64,000 nucleotides of DNA, taken from contig JAJEKV010000002.1 of NCBI GenBank assembly GCA_021234155.1, positions 19,521,592 through 19,585,591 on the forward strand, read 5' to 3'. This document shows positions 1 to 10,502 of the stretch, in pieces. Under the pieces are notes generated by a model. That model had not been told where the DNA came from. It searched no databases and saw only the letters and a list, made by a program, of their open reading frames with translations. The position numbers and the translations under genes were made by a program. Origin of the DNA: Isoetes taiwanensis. Its lineage: Eukaryota > Streptophyta > Lycopodiopsida > Isoetales > Isoetaceae. Each line of letters starts with the position of its first letter. The stretch's first letter is position 1.

Positions 1-413
1 ACATATTGTTTTCCTCTGCCTCGATAAACAAAAATGAGTCGTCTGCATACTGGTTATAGATTTGTTGAGAACCGTCCCACATTTTTAGTTCCTGAATGAG
101 ACCGTCTGCAGATGCTTGTAGGAATAACTGTGAGAGAGCTTCTGCTGCTACATTGAAGAGGAAGGGAGCCAGGGGACAACCTTGCCTGATGCCCCTCTTA
201 ATCTCGAATATAGGAGATGATTCACCTTGAAATAAAACTGAGGCTCGAGCTGATCTCAATAGTTTCATTACCCCTTCTGTAAAACTATCCCCACAACCCA
301 GCTTGAGCATCATTTTATGCAGAAAACTCCATCTAATGCTGTCATATGCCTTGGTGAAATCTAGCTTTAGATAGGCTACTTTTTGTCCTATTTTTCTGGC
401 CCAATGCAACCCT
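1..413 (-). pseudogene. LINE reverse transcriptase fragment, cut by window edge
   Basis: Read on the minus strand this is one uninterrupted frame of about 137 codons. It covers the RT fingers and palm in order: KLDFTKAYD near 340-365, RGIRQGCPLAP near 165-215, and QYADDSF at 25-50 (the catalytic YADD). These are hallmarks of L1-type plant LINE ORF2 proteins. The element is 5'-truncated near 413, because similarity to RT stops there. Its downstream half (thumb, zinc finger, poly-A) lies left of the window. The motif style (K/RGIRQGCPLAP, QYADD-S/T-F) matches the LINE at 9.2-11.4 kb, so the two may belong to one family. The frame is intact here, but the copy as a whole cannot be functional without its 5' half. 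Confidence 0.85.
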
Positions 414-876
414 TCTCAAACTTTGTTTCTAGTCTTTGTATTGCTACACTTAATATTTCGTTTGACTGAATTTACATGTTACCACACTTTTAAGTTGTCT
501 TCAAGCTAGATCATTACGTTATTTCTCTCAATGCATGCTTCTTTTTGCATGTTGTTGTTTCGTATTTATGGAGGGTTGAACATTGGATTGCTTTAGGATG
601 CTAGATATTTTGCATGCCTATAATGCATAAAAGCATGTCATTTTAAAATGTTACATCTTCTGTAACAATTGACATCATCCGAAGCACTCCTGGCAGATGC
701 CCCAGGAAGAAAGTATGAATTGCATCATTAATTTCTGCCTTTGAGTGGAGCCTCAAAGGACTAACCAGGAGGCTCTCACGCTTTGTATGGGCACTGCGTG
801 AGAAGCGAGGATTGATCACCCTGCATTGTAGATTGATGATGTGCTAACGGATATTGCAAGTTTCATTTTTGCTTAT
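414..876. other. Intergenic sequence, nothing recognised
   Basis: AT-rich sequence between the LINE fragment and the LTR-like repeat. I see no open frame of note, no RNA gene and no clear repeat. Confidence 0.4.
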
Positions 877-1236
877 GAGAGGAAGCTAAAAGAAATTTGT
901 TCTTAAGGAAGCTTGCCAATTGCGAGTACATGAAGCGCCTTTGGATATTGAATCCTTGTTGAATGCTTCGCATGAATGATTACGTTTTGAAAATTGATGC
1001 TTGTTTTTCATGGCTATATCTTGGTGATTGTTTTATTGCTTAGATAAACGCTCTTTTGCAGGCAGCATACATATGTAGATCTGGATTGGGTTAGTGTGTG
1101 CTAAAAATTGCTGCTCCTTGATATGCTATGATGAACCATCCCTTGTTTGTTGTTCCTATTGGATTCATCCAGTCTTTCAAAACCTCATTGCTGTGCAGTC
1201 AGGCCTGGAATGGTAAAAGACGGAGTCATGGATTTC
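877..1236 (+). repeat. LTR-like fragment (R-U5 part), copy 1
   Basis: About 355 bp shared, in the same orientation and at roughly 90% identity by eye, with 8352-8712. Similarity begins at GAGAGGAAGCTAAAAG and ends just after GGAGTCATG. The right-hand copy has a further ~250 bp upstream containing a TATA-like TATTATATAAAGGG; this copy starts about 35 bp downstream of where that TATA would lie. It therefore resembles the transcribed R-U5 part of an LTR without U3. It lies only ~330 bp upstream of integrase-tail coding sequence, so most of gag-pol is missing. It is probably the damaged left LTR of the chromovirus at 1531-8712. Confidence 0.55.
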
Positions 1237-1530
1237 ATATAAGGGTACATGCGCAAAGAAGAATGTCTTAGCTGTTTAACTCATTTTTTCTTGGATAAAA
1301 TTGTTAAATCTAATGAATCTTTGTCTAAAGACAGTTTACCTTTGGTGTGATGCAAGCGGTTACTTTTATGTGGAAGAGTCAAAATCTAAGTTTGTAACTC
1401 CAAATTCTTCCAAGGATAAGGATCCATATGAATTAAGGTTGGACATGCAATTCAACTTTGAATTTTCACCTTAAATAGTTATATATATTAGAAAGAATGA
1501 ATATAGTAAGCTCCCAGGAGCTTCATATTG
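1237..1530. other. Short unassigned stretch inside retroelement remnant
   Basis: Between the LTR-like repeat and the integrase tail. No open frame or motif is recognised. It is presumably degraded retroelement interior or a deletion scar. Confidence 0.3.
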
Positions 1531-2049
1531 TATAAAACTTGTACTAAAGAAGATGCTAATAGATTAAGTGAGGATGTGGAAGACCAGTTGAAAATAATTC
1601 GAGAGAATTTGCATAAAGCCCAAAATAGACACACACAGTATGTCGACTAGAAACGTCGCAAAATAGAATTTAAAGAAGGTGACATGGTGTTTCTGCGCAT
1701 AAATCCTAAGCAAGGAACTCTTAAGTTTCCAAAAGCCGCAAAACTTGTCCCAAGATTTGCAGAACCTTTTAAGAATGTCAAGAGAATTGGATTGATGGTC
1801 TACAAGTTGGAATTGCCAAGGAATGTTGAGGTTCATGATGTCCATGTGAGTAATCTAAGGAAATATATTCCAGCAGATTGCCATATTCTCCATCCAGATG
1901 ATTTAGAAGCTATAGAACATCAATTAGCTATTAAACCAATACATATATTAAGGCAAGAGGTTCGAGTGTTGAGAAATCGAGAAATAAAATGCTATCTTGT
2001 ACAATGGCAAGGATGTCCCATCGAGGATGCAACTTGGGTAGATGCATAA
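1531..2049 (+). pseudogene. Ty3/gypsy chromovirus integrase C-terminus and chromodomain
   Basis: The plus frame starting near 1507 reads through the integrase C-terminal region, with one in-frame stop (TAG at 1648-1650) where related elements have a charged residue before KRRK. The GDMVFLRI segment is the typical GDxVFLR motif. LPRNVEVHDVHVSNLRKY is the conserved HPVFHVSxLKxY-like stretch that precedes the chromodomain. ILRQEVRVLRNREIKCYLVQWQG followed by ATWVDA is a chromodomain with the usual Y/W/E-type positions. Chromodomains of this class steer integration to marked chromatin. A TAA follows DA at 2047-2049, and the remaining codons of pol reappear at 8030-8101 beyond the inserted LINE. 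There are several stops, so this is a dead copy. Confidence 0.85.
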
Positions 2050-2053
2050 GAAC

Positions 2054-2062
2054 TCCATTATT
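2054..2062. repeat. Target-site duplication, left copy (TCCATTATT)
   Basis: The nonamer TCCATTATT occurs here and at 8021-8029, exactly flanking the LINE. The last bases merge with the oligo-T that represents the LINE's poly-A tail, as expected for target-primed reverse transcription. Confidence 0.75.
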
Positions 2063-2186
2063 TTTTTTTTGAAGAACTGTGTCAGCAATATATTAAAAGA
2101 ATGGTAATGTTACAAAACAAGTGAGGAGGAAGGAGAACTGCCCCAAAGAGACAGTGATACCTCGACACTCCACAACAACTGCAACT

Positions 2187-3009
2187 CTACTGCTGTACAA
2201 ACTGGCCATCACCATCTACCACACCCAAGAAGTCCCGCCAAATGGAAAACTTCCGCTCTACTAATCCCGGGAACACCAAAAAGCTTTGAAATAGCTTGTA
2301 CCTGAGTCGAGGAATCAGAGAGGCTGCAGGCTGCTGAATCCCCTGAAAGATCCACAACCGCCGCCTTTCCAAATCAACCACACCAACCAAGCCACGCGAC
2401 GGATGCAAGGCTTGCTTTGCGCCCGTCTGGCCCAAGCACCGGGATATACATGAAGCAAAGAATTGTTGGCTATTCAATCTCACCTGAAACAGAGCCCTAA
2501 CCCAATCCCGGCAACCCGCAAGTGAGGGCATAAAACCGCAATAATCCCACGGTCTCACGATGAAGGCCACAACAAGGGCAAAGAGGGCTCACACCCGCCT
2601 AAACCGACTCACAAGGACATTCACCACGATACATGTTGCACCACCGCCACGTATAAGCACCCGAACCTTCGGTGGGGAAGTGAGCTCCATGTCCACGCCC
2701 AAACCGGAAGCCATCGAGAACCCTGGAAGCTGCGCAGACCACTTGCCCGAAGGGGGCGAGTGTCATGAATAGCCAACACCCGGTAACAAGACCGCACAAA
2801 ACAAGAAGATACATCATCCGGATGAACCTTCCAAACCTGCACCACCACATCACCCCTCGAGGGACTATAGGTATGTGTAGCGGAATACTCCCCGCCACTT
2901 GTTCCCGTGATAGCCCTGGTCCATCGCCCTTCAGCGAAAAGCGAGCTCGAAAAGAACTCCCACGGTTAGCTAGCTGACCATCCCAATACCAATCCTCCAA
3001 GGTGAGCAC
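2187..3009 (-). pseudogene. LINE zf-RVT tail region
   Basis: This minus-strand region follows the RT and carries scattered, frame-broken pieces resembling the reverse-transcriptase zinc-binding domain: tryptophan-rich segments, then cysteine and histidine clusters. The pieces are split over at least two frames at 2599-3009 and 2621-2848. No single frame reads through. Assignment rests mainly on position 3' of the RT and on comparison with better copies at 9495-10502 and 48516-49349. Confidence 0.5.
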
Positions 3010-3772
3010 AGCAGCTCGCCTCCAACGGGCTCAAGCGTCCCGAAAGCATGCACACATGGCGCCAAGGGCAAGTACGCAGGGGTAGAGGAACCCACAAGAA
3101 AGGAGAAGAGTGGTGATAAACCGAGGCATAATCTAGCCGGAAGAGCACACGCCGCGTGATCCCAAGCCCGCAACACCCCGTGAGAAAAGGGGATGCATGT
3201 GGGAAAGGCCGGAGACCATACAACAATGCCTGGGGCAACTCTACATGCAATGCATTTACTTTCCAAATGCCACACAATGGCGAAGAGATTGCCACAATAG
3301 TGCCGCACCGAGGAGAAGATGCTCCATCCTGCGAGAATGCTCCAAATAAACTTAGAGACCAACACCTTACTATGCAAGTGCCAAATCCGTAATGGCCAAG
3401 CCCCCATCCTCCCCGGGGGGAGACACTTCCACCAAGCCACTTTAACAACCGCCCCTTCATCAACCCCGCCCCACACAAAATTTGAACAATCTTATCCAAA
3501 GCCCGTATCTTACCCTCGGGAGCTAACATCGCAGATGTCTTTGTATACACATGAGTGCTACAAAGTCTTGACTTGGCAATAGTGATCCTACCCGCCATGG
3601 ACAACTTGCTACCCTTCCACCAATTGAGGTGTTTACGCAACCCCCGCAAAATCTCATCCCACACCCTCCCCATGGAAACATCCCCTCCAAAGGGAATACC
3701 CAACGACTTAGTACACACATTACCCGAAGCACCTTCCAAGGGAATAGAGCCAAACAAGGGGAGGCGAGTCAA
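2966..3772 (-). pseudogene. LINE RT thumb/connection region
   Basis: A 268-codon minus frame. It contains SLGIPFGGDVSMGRVWDEIL, NWWKGSKLSMAGRITIAKS and similar stretches. These match the plant LINE segment FLGVPFG...W....WKGxxLSxAGRxxLxKSVL that follows the RT palm. The same segment in a different state is present at 47870-48100. The frame drifts toward its end, and a second overlapping frame (2970-3476) carries part of the conserved sequence, so at least one indel has occurred. Confidence 0.75.
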
Positions 3773-4640
3773 TCTGGGCCCATAATGCCGAGCATTTGCC
3801 CCAATTCGAGAGAAATGCCCGAGGCCAAGGAGAAAGTATCCAGCAAACCCTTCACATTCCGCAAATTCCTCTCTTACGCCACCAAGAAGAGAAAAGTGTC
3901 ATCGGCCGAACCGGTTAATAATCTGCCGACTACCATCCCCGCATCCGAAGCCCATCCACCACCCCCCCTCCTCCACTGCAGCCAAAAAACAATCGAGACA
4001 ATTACCTCCGCCACAATCGTAAACAAAAATGGTGCCAAAGGGCACCCCGACGCACCCTCCGCCTAAGGAGAAAAGGCGGAGGGTTCACCCCCGCACACCA
4101 CCGTAGCCCGTGGCCTGACCTATGCAGCTTCATGATCGTATCTCAGTAAAGCGTGGACCACAGCCAAACGCTAACATCATGGCAGACAAGAACTCCCAAC
4201 GGACACTATCATAAGCTTTGGCAAAGTCAAGCTTAAGATAGGCAATGCCTTGACCTGTTCTCCTGGCCCAATAAAGGCCCTCATAAGCTGCGGCAACATT
4301 AGTCAAAATGTTCCTCCCAGGAACAAACCAACACCACCTTACTAATGGAAGAAGTCAACACCGGCTTCAACTTCTCGGCCGGGGCTTTTCGCAATAATCT
4401 TGTACACGAGAGGACAACAAGGATATAGGCCTCCAATCATTAATAGTAGAAGGTCTGCTTAACCTTAGGAATCAAGGAAATGCATGCGGTATTCAAGATC
4501 CTATCCATGTGAGAAGACTGCAAAGAACTCAAGATACACCGGTACAATGACTCACCAGCCCACTCCCCATAAGTCCGAAAGAACTCCACAGGGATGCCAT
4601 CCAGCCCAGGACATTTATCCTTGGCCATGCACATATATGC
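3773..4640 (-). pseudogene. LINE RT fingers and palm, frame-broken
   Basis: On the minus strand 4634-4440 reads KDKCPGLDGIPVEFF, the conserved N-terminal RT motif (KxPGPDGIPxEF). KLDFAKAYDSVRWEFL is recoverable around 4245-4185. The RGVRQGCPLAP block (about 4070-4025) and the YADDTFLF block (about 3915-3890) survive only with single-base shifts. RT activity is therefore lost. Confidence 0.7.
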
Positions 4641-5865
4641 CTCCGCTAAATCCTCTCTGGAGAGCTCTGCTCCAAGCTCTCACGTTGGTGAGGCAAAATA
4701 GATGGCTTAACCCCCCAAAACAAGCTCCCCGTGCATCTCCCCGCTCATAGGGAAGAGTGCGCTTTGCGCAAAAAACCCCGAAAATGAGCATGCACATACC
4801 TCTGCAACTCAGCGGGATCCTCCAAAGTCCGGCCATCAGGCAAAGCAAGGGACGCCATAGATCTTTGATATCGCCACGCCCTAGCTGCTCAAGAACAACA
4901 AGCGAACTTGTATCCCCCTCCTTCAACCAGGTAAGGGCTGCCTTCACACGCGCCTCATGCACTTTAACCTGCTCCAAAGCAACAATACGCTGCAACACTG
5001 CATTCTCCCTAATGCCATCAGAAGGCTGCGCCCGAATCTTCTCCAACTCCTGATAAAGACTATGCAACTCCTGCCGCTCCTGCTGCACACGCTGCCTACC
5101 AAAGACCTTAGCAAAACGCTTCACCCTGGCCAACGCAGTCACCATACCAGACATACCCTTCAGAGATGAAAAGGTATCAAGCCACAACTCCTGGCACTGG
5201 GCCGAGAAATCCGCATCAGCCAGAAGCCGGGTGTTCAAACGGAACACCGTCCGAGAAGGCCGAGAGGCAACCGCACCCTGACTGGACAAAACCTGAGGGT
5301 AATGATCAGAAATGGAGGTAGACAGAATGTTACTCCGGCGCAAAGAGGGCACACCATCCAATGCGCATGGGGAAGCATAGCACCGGTCATGCCTAGCATA
5401 CGCCCGGCCCGCACCAATCTGCCTATTACAATAGGTGAAAGACAAGTCCCCAGGGACCTCAACCAAGGCCAAATCCTGCAACAAACGAGACCACTGGTCC
5501 CTCTCAAATCCCTGCACAAGCTGGGTGCCAGAACCAGAGCGATCTTCTACTCGCTCTACCATATTGAAATCCCCTAACAACAACCAAGCAACCTGCAACC
5601 CACCAAGGGCTCGCAACTTATTCCGGACTGTGGCCCACAAAGCACCCCGCTGAGAAGGCTGATTAGGGGCATAAACATTAACAATCCCCCACTCTTGCCC
5701 GCCCTCCAACCACTTAATTATTGCCCACCGACCAAACCTGTCTGCTGCAGAGTATGTGACCTGCACATCCATCTTCCAAGCAATAAGAGTACCCCCACTA
5801 GTCCGCCCAGAAGAAGAAGCAATAAAGCCAAACTGCCTACCAACCATATTCATGAGCCTGGACAT
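4615..5865 (-). CDS. LINE endonuclease domain (APE-like) and linker to RT
   Basis: A 416-codon frame. It encodes most of an exonuclease-endonuclease-phosphatase domain that nicks the target before reverse transcription. WGIVNVYAPN, LLLGDFNMV (catalytic D and N) and a YARHDRCYAS block are present, as is ISDHYPQVLSS, the C-terminal SDH catalytic motif. A helical linker with many Q, R and E residues follows. The first ~50 residues of the domain, including the catalytic N and E motifs, are not visible in this frame and must lie upstream past 5865, where the frame is broken. This is the best-preserved part of the element. It should be treated as part of a decayed ORF2, not as a gene of its own. 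Confidence 0.8.
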   Translation of the reverse strand: MSRLMNMVGRQFGFIASSSGRTSGGTLIAWKMDVQVTYSAADRFGRWAIIKWLEGGQEWGIVNVYAPNQPSQRGALWATVRNKLRALGGLQVAWLLLGDFNMVERVEDRSGSGTQLVQGFERDQWSRLLQDLALVEVPGDLSFTYCNRQIGAGRAYARHDRCYASPCALDGVPSLRRSNILSTSISDHYPQVLSSQGAVASRPSRTVFRLNTRLLADADFSAQCQELWLDTFSSLKGMSGMVTALARVKRFAKVFGRQRVQQERQELHSLYQELEKIRAQPSDGIRENAVLQRIVALEQVKVHEARVKAALTWLKEGDTSSLVVLEQLGRGDIKDLWRPLLCLMAGLWRIPLSCRGMCMLIFGVFCAKRTLPYERGDARGACFGGLSHLFCLTNVRAWSRALQRGFSGGIYVHGQG

Positions 5866-6122
5866 ATCACCCCTGTGACACTTATGCTCCTGAATGCAAA
5901 TAATATCGGGGCCTTAAACTGCCGGCGTGCCAAAGAAATCACGGGCCCTCTTACTACTAGAGGACCGCACCCCCACATTCCAACCGAGGATCGACCTATT
6001 CATCCCGGAGGAGAAGTGTCCAGCCCCACATGCCGGCCCACCGGGCCATCAGCCCACTCCACGCAGTCGACATCTAGAGCCGGAGGATTAATCACAAAGA
6101 ATGTGACCCACGGCCGCTCTAC

Positions 6123-6256
6123 GTGATATTCCACTTCCAACACGTGTTGGAAGTCCCCGTGCACCTCCACGAGTCATGGGCCACAACTTCGTGATATTCC
6201 ACTTCCAACACGTGTTGGAAGTCCCCGTGCACCTCCATAGAGTCATGGGCCACACT
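6123..6256. repeat. 68 bp tandem duplication, each copy with a 22 bp palindrome
   Basis: Two nearly identical 68 bp units start at 6123 and 6191, each at GTGATATTCC. Each holds a perfect 22 bp palindrome (6133-6154 and 6201-6222) centred on CACGTG, flanked by CTTCCAA and TTGGAAG arms. They lie in the ORF1-ORF2 interval of the minus-strand LINE. Confidence 0.85.
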
Positions 6257-6289
6257 AGTCTCTACCTCCAACCGGTTGCTCCAGCCACC

Positions 6290-7990
6290 TCATGCTTTCG
6301 GACATACCGCTATCTTTGGGACATCCCGGCCGGGATCACCAGCCCCACATACAACCCCGTCCCTCAGATCTAGCCACAACCAAATCATCCGAGCCCTCCC
6401 CCCAGCCACCACGCCCCTAGCCCCGCCATCAAAGGGGCGGCCAGCAAAGAAGCCCGCCTGCCCTCGCCCCACACCACCTCTCCCAACCACACCACCTCGT
6501 CCAACGCCACTCACCGCACCACGGGTCCTTTGCCTGTGACCTCGAGGACCGAGGAATCCCTGCCCTGCATCAACACCGCAACCCTACCACATCACAAGCA
6601 CCCGCCCGACTAGCGGGATCATCAACGGGGGTCAAATGGTAGCACAATAGATGGAAACATCCGCGGGATCTCGAGCCATTCAAAAGCTTCAATCGGAAAA
6701 GAAAATGCCGGGGACCACTACCTTTGGAAGAGAAGTAGGCACAAAGCTGCAAAAGCGAGCAACAACACGATCTTGGGGACCTCGCACAATAGAATGAGCC
6801 AAATATACACCCGTGCCATTGGCCATAGAAACCAAGAAATCAAGGCACCATCAGGTCGGGGAGGAAGATCCCGAATCTGAACCACACGGGATTTTAACCG
6901 TTGTCCAAAGAACCGGTGGACATTGCTTGGAGTATAATATCGATACAACACATATGAATCACCCAACGATCCACCCCCGACTAACCAATTGCCGCACGTA
7001 AGACTCAGCCTCAAACATGATTAGGAAGAAATTATTTGGTAAGAATTTCGAGAGGATCGATACTGGGCAAACCAATCCGCCTCGGATGTCCGAAGAAGCC
7101 AAGAGCTAAACCTCCTCGTGTCCAATATGTAACCCGTGAAATATCCCAACACCGCAAATGAAACTAGATTCTCAATGGTCCGAACATGCCCGGTATGATC
7201 AATATCTATCCATGGAGTCTCCGGAAGAGTGCCCGCAAGTCAACAGTGATGATCCTCCACAAACTTGAGCTTCTTGAACACGGGCAGTTCTACACTCCCG
7301 AGCCTTGCGCTTAATCCAATCTGAAAACCCCGCCGAAAGTGATGCGAAAGCAACGGTGTCATTGTTCGCCAGGGCCGGGCCACAGAATTTGGGGCTGCCG
7401 CCTGGCACCCCGAGAGGTATCCGAGGCACCCCCCAAGACACATCGGCTACATGCACCCTAGAAGAGGGCGCATCACCAGATAAGTGATCCCTTCCCAAGC
7501 ACAAGGCAGAGGGCATCACGAGATCCGGTTTCAAAGGGGCATGCTTGATGGAATCAAGACCGAGTCTCCAAAACACAATCTACTTGGGTCTCCGAATTAT
7601 ATTGAGAGGAAGAGCAATCCACATACCTCTCTCAACCGGGGGGATTCCAAGAGCTCCCTCATCTCGCCACCAATTGCATGCCACTTCCCTACAGCCCGCG
7701 CCTCTTCATGCATCTTTGAGACCAGCGCCCTTCCCCTTTACTGGAGGATTCTTTCTCCTCGCCATCTCCCTTGGCTTCAGCCCCAAGCCATGAGGCTCAA
7801 TCGAGCCCCCATCAGCCTGTCTGGCAGGAGCCATGTCATCCGGACCAGTCCGGAAATCAGCTGTTTGCAGCAACAAATCACATGCAAAACAGCTGATGCT
7901 ATACACCGCTGGAAAGAGCTCAGAGCAAGCTTTCCAACGAGCCCAAGCACGCCAAAATCCGACACCAGAGAAGAGAGATATCACTGATCA
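6290..7990 (-). pseudogene. LINE ORF1 region (decayed)
   Basis: Several short minus frames (7984-7706, 7576-7199, 7014-6718, 6514-6290) tile the interval between the LINE 5' end and the endonuclease. They include a Gly/Arg-rich low-complexity stretch (GVGRGGVVGRGGVGRGQ near 6500), a common nucleic-acid-binding tail in LINE ORF1 proteins. I see no intact RRM or CCHC knuckle. The assignment comes mostly from position within the element. Confidence 0.45.
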
Positions 7991-8020
7991 AAGTTTTGCC
8001 GTCAAAACCCTAGCTCCAGG

Positions 8021-8029
8021 TCCATTATT
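8021..8029. repeat. Target-site duplication, right copy (TCCATTATT)
   Basis: Matches 2054-2062 exactly. After it the interrupted chromovirus pol frame resumes. Confidence 0.75.
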
Positions 8030-8081
8030 AGTATCTAGACTTCAAGCCATGAGAACATGGATTTTCTAAAGGTGGGTGGAA
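8030..8081 (+). pseudogene. Last codons of chromovirus pol plus possible polypurine tract
   Basis: Removing the LINE joins GAACTCCATTATT to AGTATCTAGACTTCAAGC. The joined frame gives ELHY, then FKP, then EHGFSKGGWNE, resembling the usual chromovirus C-terminus (FPHF..LEDK..SKGGGND), interrupted by stops. The purine-rich run AAAGGTGGGTGGAA at 8069-8081 is followed by TG, as a polypurine tract next to a 3' LTR would be. Confidence 0.55.
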
Positions 8082-8712
8082 TGAAACGAACCTAGCAAAT
8101 AGTTGTAATAGATCGATAGATAGATAGAGTAGATTTGTTTTAGAAATATTACATTCCAATGGTAGAGATAATTAAATATAGGAATTAATTAGAGGTTAAA
8201 AACAATTGAAATTAAAAGTCAATACAGAGAATACATGCAAACTTGAAATACATGCAAGCTTGAATTACATGCAAGCTTTGCATGCATGCAAATTAAAGTT
8301 GGGTATTATATAAAGGGAGAGAAAGTTAATCAAATAAAGGAAGTCACAAAAGAGAGGAAGCTAAAAGAAATTTGTTCTTAAGAAAACTTGCCAATTGTGA
8401 GTACATGAAGAGCCTTTGACCATTGAATTCTTGTTGAATGGTTCGCATGAATGATTACAGTTTGAAAATTGGTGCTTGTTTTTCATGGCTATGTCTTGGT
8501 GATTGTTTTACTTGCTTAGATAAACGCTCTTTTGCAGATAGCGTATATATGTAGATCTGGATTGGGTTAGTGTATGCTACAAATTGCTGCTCCTTATAAT
8601 GTTATGAAGAACCATCCCTTGTTTGTTGTTCCTGTTAGGTTCGCTCGATCTTCCAAAATCTCATTGCTGTGCAGTCAGGTCTGGAACGGTAAAAGATGGA
8701 GTCATGATTTCC
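8082..8712 (+). repeat. Chromovirus 3' LTR (probable)
   Basis: It begins with TG right after the purine tract. It contains repeated GCATGCAAGCTT-like motifs, a TATA-like TATTATATAAAGGG around 8306-8320, and the ~355 bp R-U5-like part shared with 877-1236. The exact 3' end is unclear: similarity between the two copies stops near 8712 and I see no unambiguous CA plus target-site repeat. A short GATA microsatellite lies at 8111-8124. Confidence 0.5.
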
Positions 8713-9240
8713 TGTGTCGATCCATACAATTCTGACCTTTCTCTACTATCTTGATTGTTATCAATCCTATAAACATACTTGTTCTAGTAGGTCTCGTCTC
8801 ATGCATGTTTTCATTGAGATTATAGAACCCAGTTTGTTAACCCTTCATGAATTTCTAACTTCTTTTAATTCAACCAGGATCATACTTGATATTCATAAGA
8901 AAGTATTAAAACAATACATGATAAGATACTGCCATATTAATGTCCCGAAACCTTTTAAAATCTCCTCAGAATTTCTTCATAAAAATTAAGGACTTCGTTG
9001 TCAATATATCACAAGCATTGTTATTATAAAAGTTCTCTAATTATAGTCTAGATAATCCTAAAGGAGTATCTTACTGACATGAATCGTGTAGTAATCTTTA
9101 CAAATCCTAGATCATAAAGCCTTTACTGATCACTTTATGAAACATGGCCATCGCATATTCCAAATGGCTTTTCTAATATTCAGCCATACTAGCATAGATA
9201 ACAATTAACTATCACCTACGTCTCTTTATTGTTGCTTCAT
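8713..9240. other. AT-rich intergenic sequence
   Basis: Nothing recognised. A 91-codon plus frame (8714-8989) has no recognisable domain and looks like chance. Confidence 0.35.
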
Positions 9241-9494
9241 TTTTTTTATTTTTTTTTTGAGGGTAAGTATGTATATATATTAAAAGTTTGAAAAGCTAAG
9301 TATAGTAAATACCCTTCAAGGGTAAGCAGAACAGTAAGGATGTTCAGGGGGGTCAGAACACATGTACTAAAGAGAGCATCTCCTCTTCTTCTCCACCTGT
9401 GGGGTACTATAAGGGAAAGCATCTTTCTTCCCCCAGGGGTGGGTACTATAGGGAGAGGCAGCTCCATTCCATTGTTAGATCCCCTTAGCAATTC

Positions 9495-10502
9495 TCAAAC
9501 CCAGATAGTTAAGGAAACTGAACCACGGGGCGTGGCCACTTCATCAGCAGAGTATTCAGTATCCATCCAATGGCATTTAAAGAAGGAATAGAACCCCACC
9601 AGGGACCCTAATCTGTCAAGCCCCTTATTGTACTCCTTGCCCTTGTTCCTATGATGTGACAAAGCCATCAGAGCAACTTCCAGGTTGAAGGAGTTTTTCA
9701 GCTTCATGATAGAGACTACTTGACCACCCAGAGCTACGCCACACCAATGTTTCCAAATCACCAAGAGTGCCAGATTTACCAAGGGGGCTTCTATACAGCA
9801 TTTGTCCGAGACCAATACTATCTCTGGCCAAACCAATTGGTGCATCATAAGCCCAATGATAGGACAAACCCACTGCCAGAACTCTGTTATACATGGGCAG
9901 AAGAAGAGATGCTCGGTAGATTCTGTGGCTAGACAACCAAGAGGGCATTTATCGTCCCCTACAATACCCTTGTTAAACAGATTTTCCTTTGTACTGAGTC
10001 CCCCTTGCAGAGCTATCCATCTAAAGAACTGGATCTTCCTGGAATAGATAGATTTCCATGAGCTCGCTAAAACATTCTTAGCTACTAAATTACTAACTCC
10101 CAGCCTTTCCTCAGCTTTTAGGGGGCTGTCCTGGCATAAGGCACCATAAAACTTTGCCACACTGTAATGTGCTTGCCCATCAAGAAGCCATTTCTCACAA
10201 GGCCCCACAGTACCAGTCATATTGATAGCCTTCCATAAGATTTCCTTCAATACCTTACGGTCTCCTTCTCCAAGAGCCTGAATTCTGTCCTTGAACGCAG
10301 TCCAGCAGATCCACTTTCCATTAACCCACAGGTGTTGCAGCATAGTTATTCCAGAACTCTTCCATTTGATGAAAATAGGAGGGTGTGAGAGAGCCAAAGG
10401 AAGACCATTTCTCTCCCAAATCTTAGTGTTCCAGAATAAGCTAAAACCACCTGCATTCTTAGAAGGGTCCATGGAGTGAATAGATGGAGCACCTGTCCCC
10501 AT
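9495..10502 (-). pseudogene. LINE ORF2 C-terminus with zinc-binding domain
   Basis: A 335-codon frame continuing the RT of 10346-11314 in another frame. The central part is the RT zinc-binding (zf-RVT) module: SIYSRKIQFFRWIALQGGLS (the R..FLW...L.R.L.T helix), then CPLGC, then ESTEHLFFCPCITEFW, which supplies the C..C....E...HLF..C pattern. It lies 3' of RT as in all plant L1-type elements. The frame overlaps the RT frame by ~150 bp, which implies one indel near 10350-10500. Confidence 0.75.

Larger units (their letters stand above)
2061..8020 (-). mobile_element. Full-length L1-type LINE inserted in chromovirus pol
   Basis: A 5.96 kb non-LTR retrotransposon on the minus strand. Its 3' end is the poly-T at about 2059-2071, preceded on the minus strand by ACACAGTTCTTC, a tail shared with the LINE at 47.8-49.4 kb. 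Its 5' end abuts the right target-site copy at 8021 and begins CCTGGAGCTAGGGTTTTG. From 5' to 3' it holds a decayed ORF1 region (about 8000-6290), an apurinic endonuclease domain (5865-4850), the RT (4640-2970) and a zinc-binding RT tail (3009-2190). It is far more GC-rich than its surroundings. Many frameshifts interrupt the RT, so it is an old insertion. It splits the last codons of the chromovirus pol gene, which dates it as younger than that element. Confidence 0.85.

Noticed and set aside
2560-7990. Many plus-strand frames of 60-170 codons opposite the LINE
   Set aside because: GC-rich antisense shadows of the minus-strand LINE, with no domains.
8111-8124. GATA microsatellite
   Set aside because: Short and ordinary.
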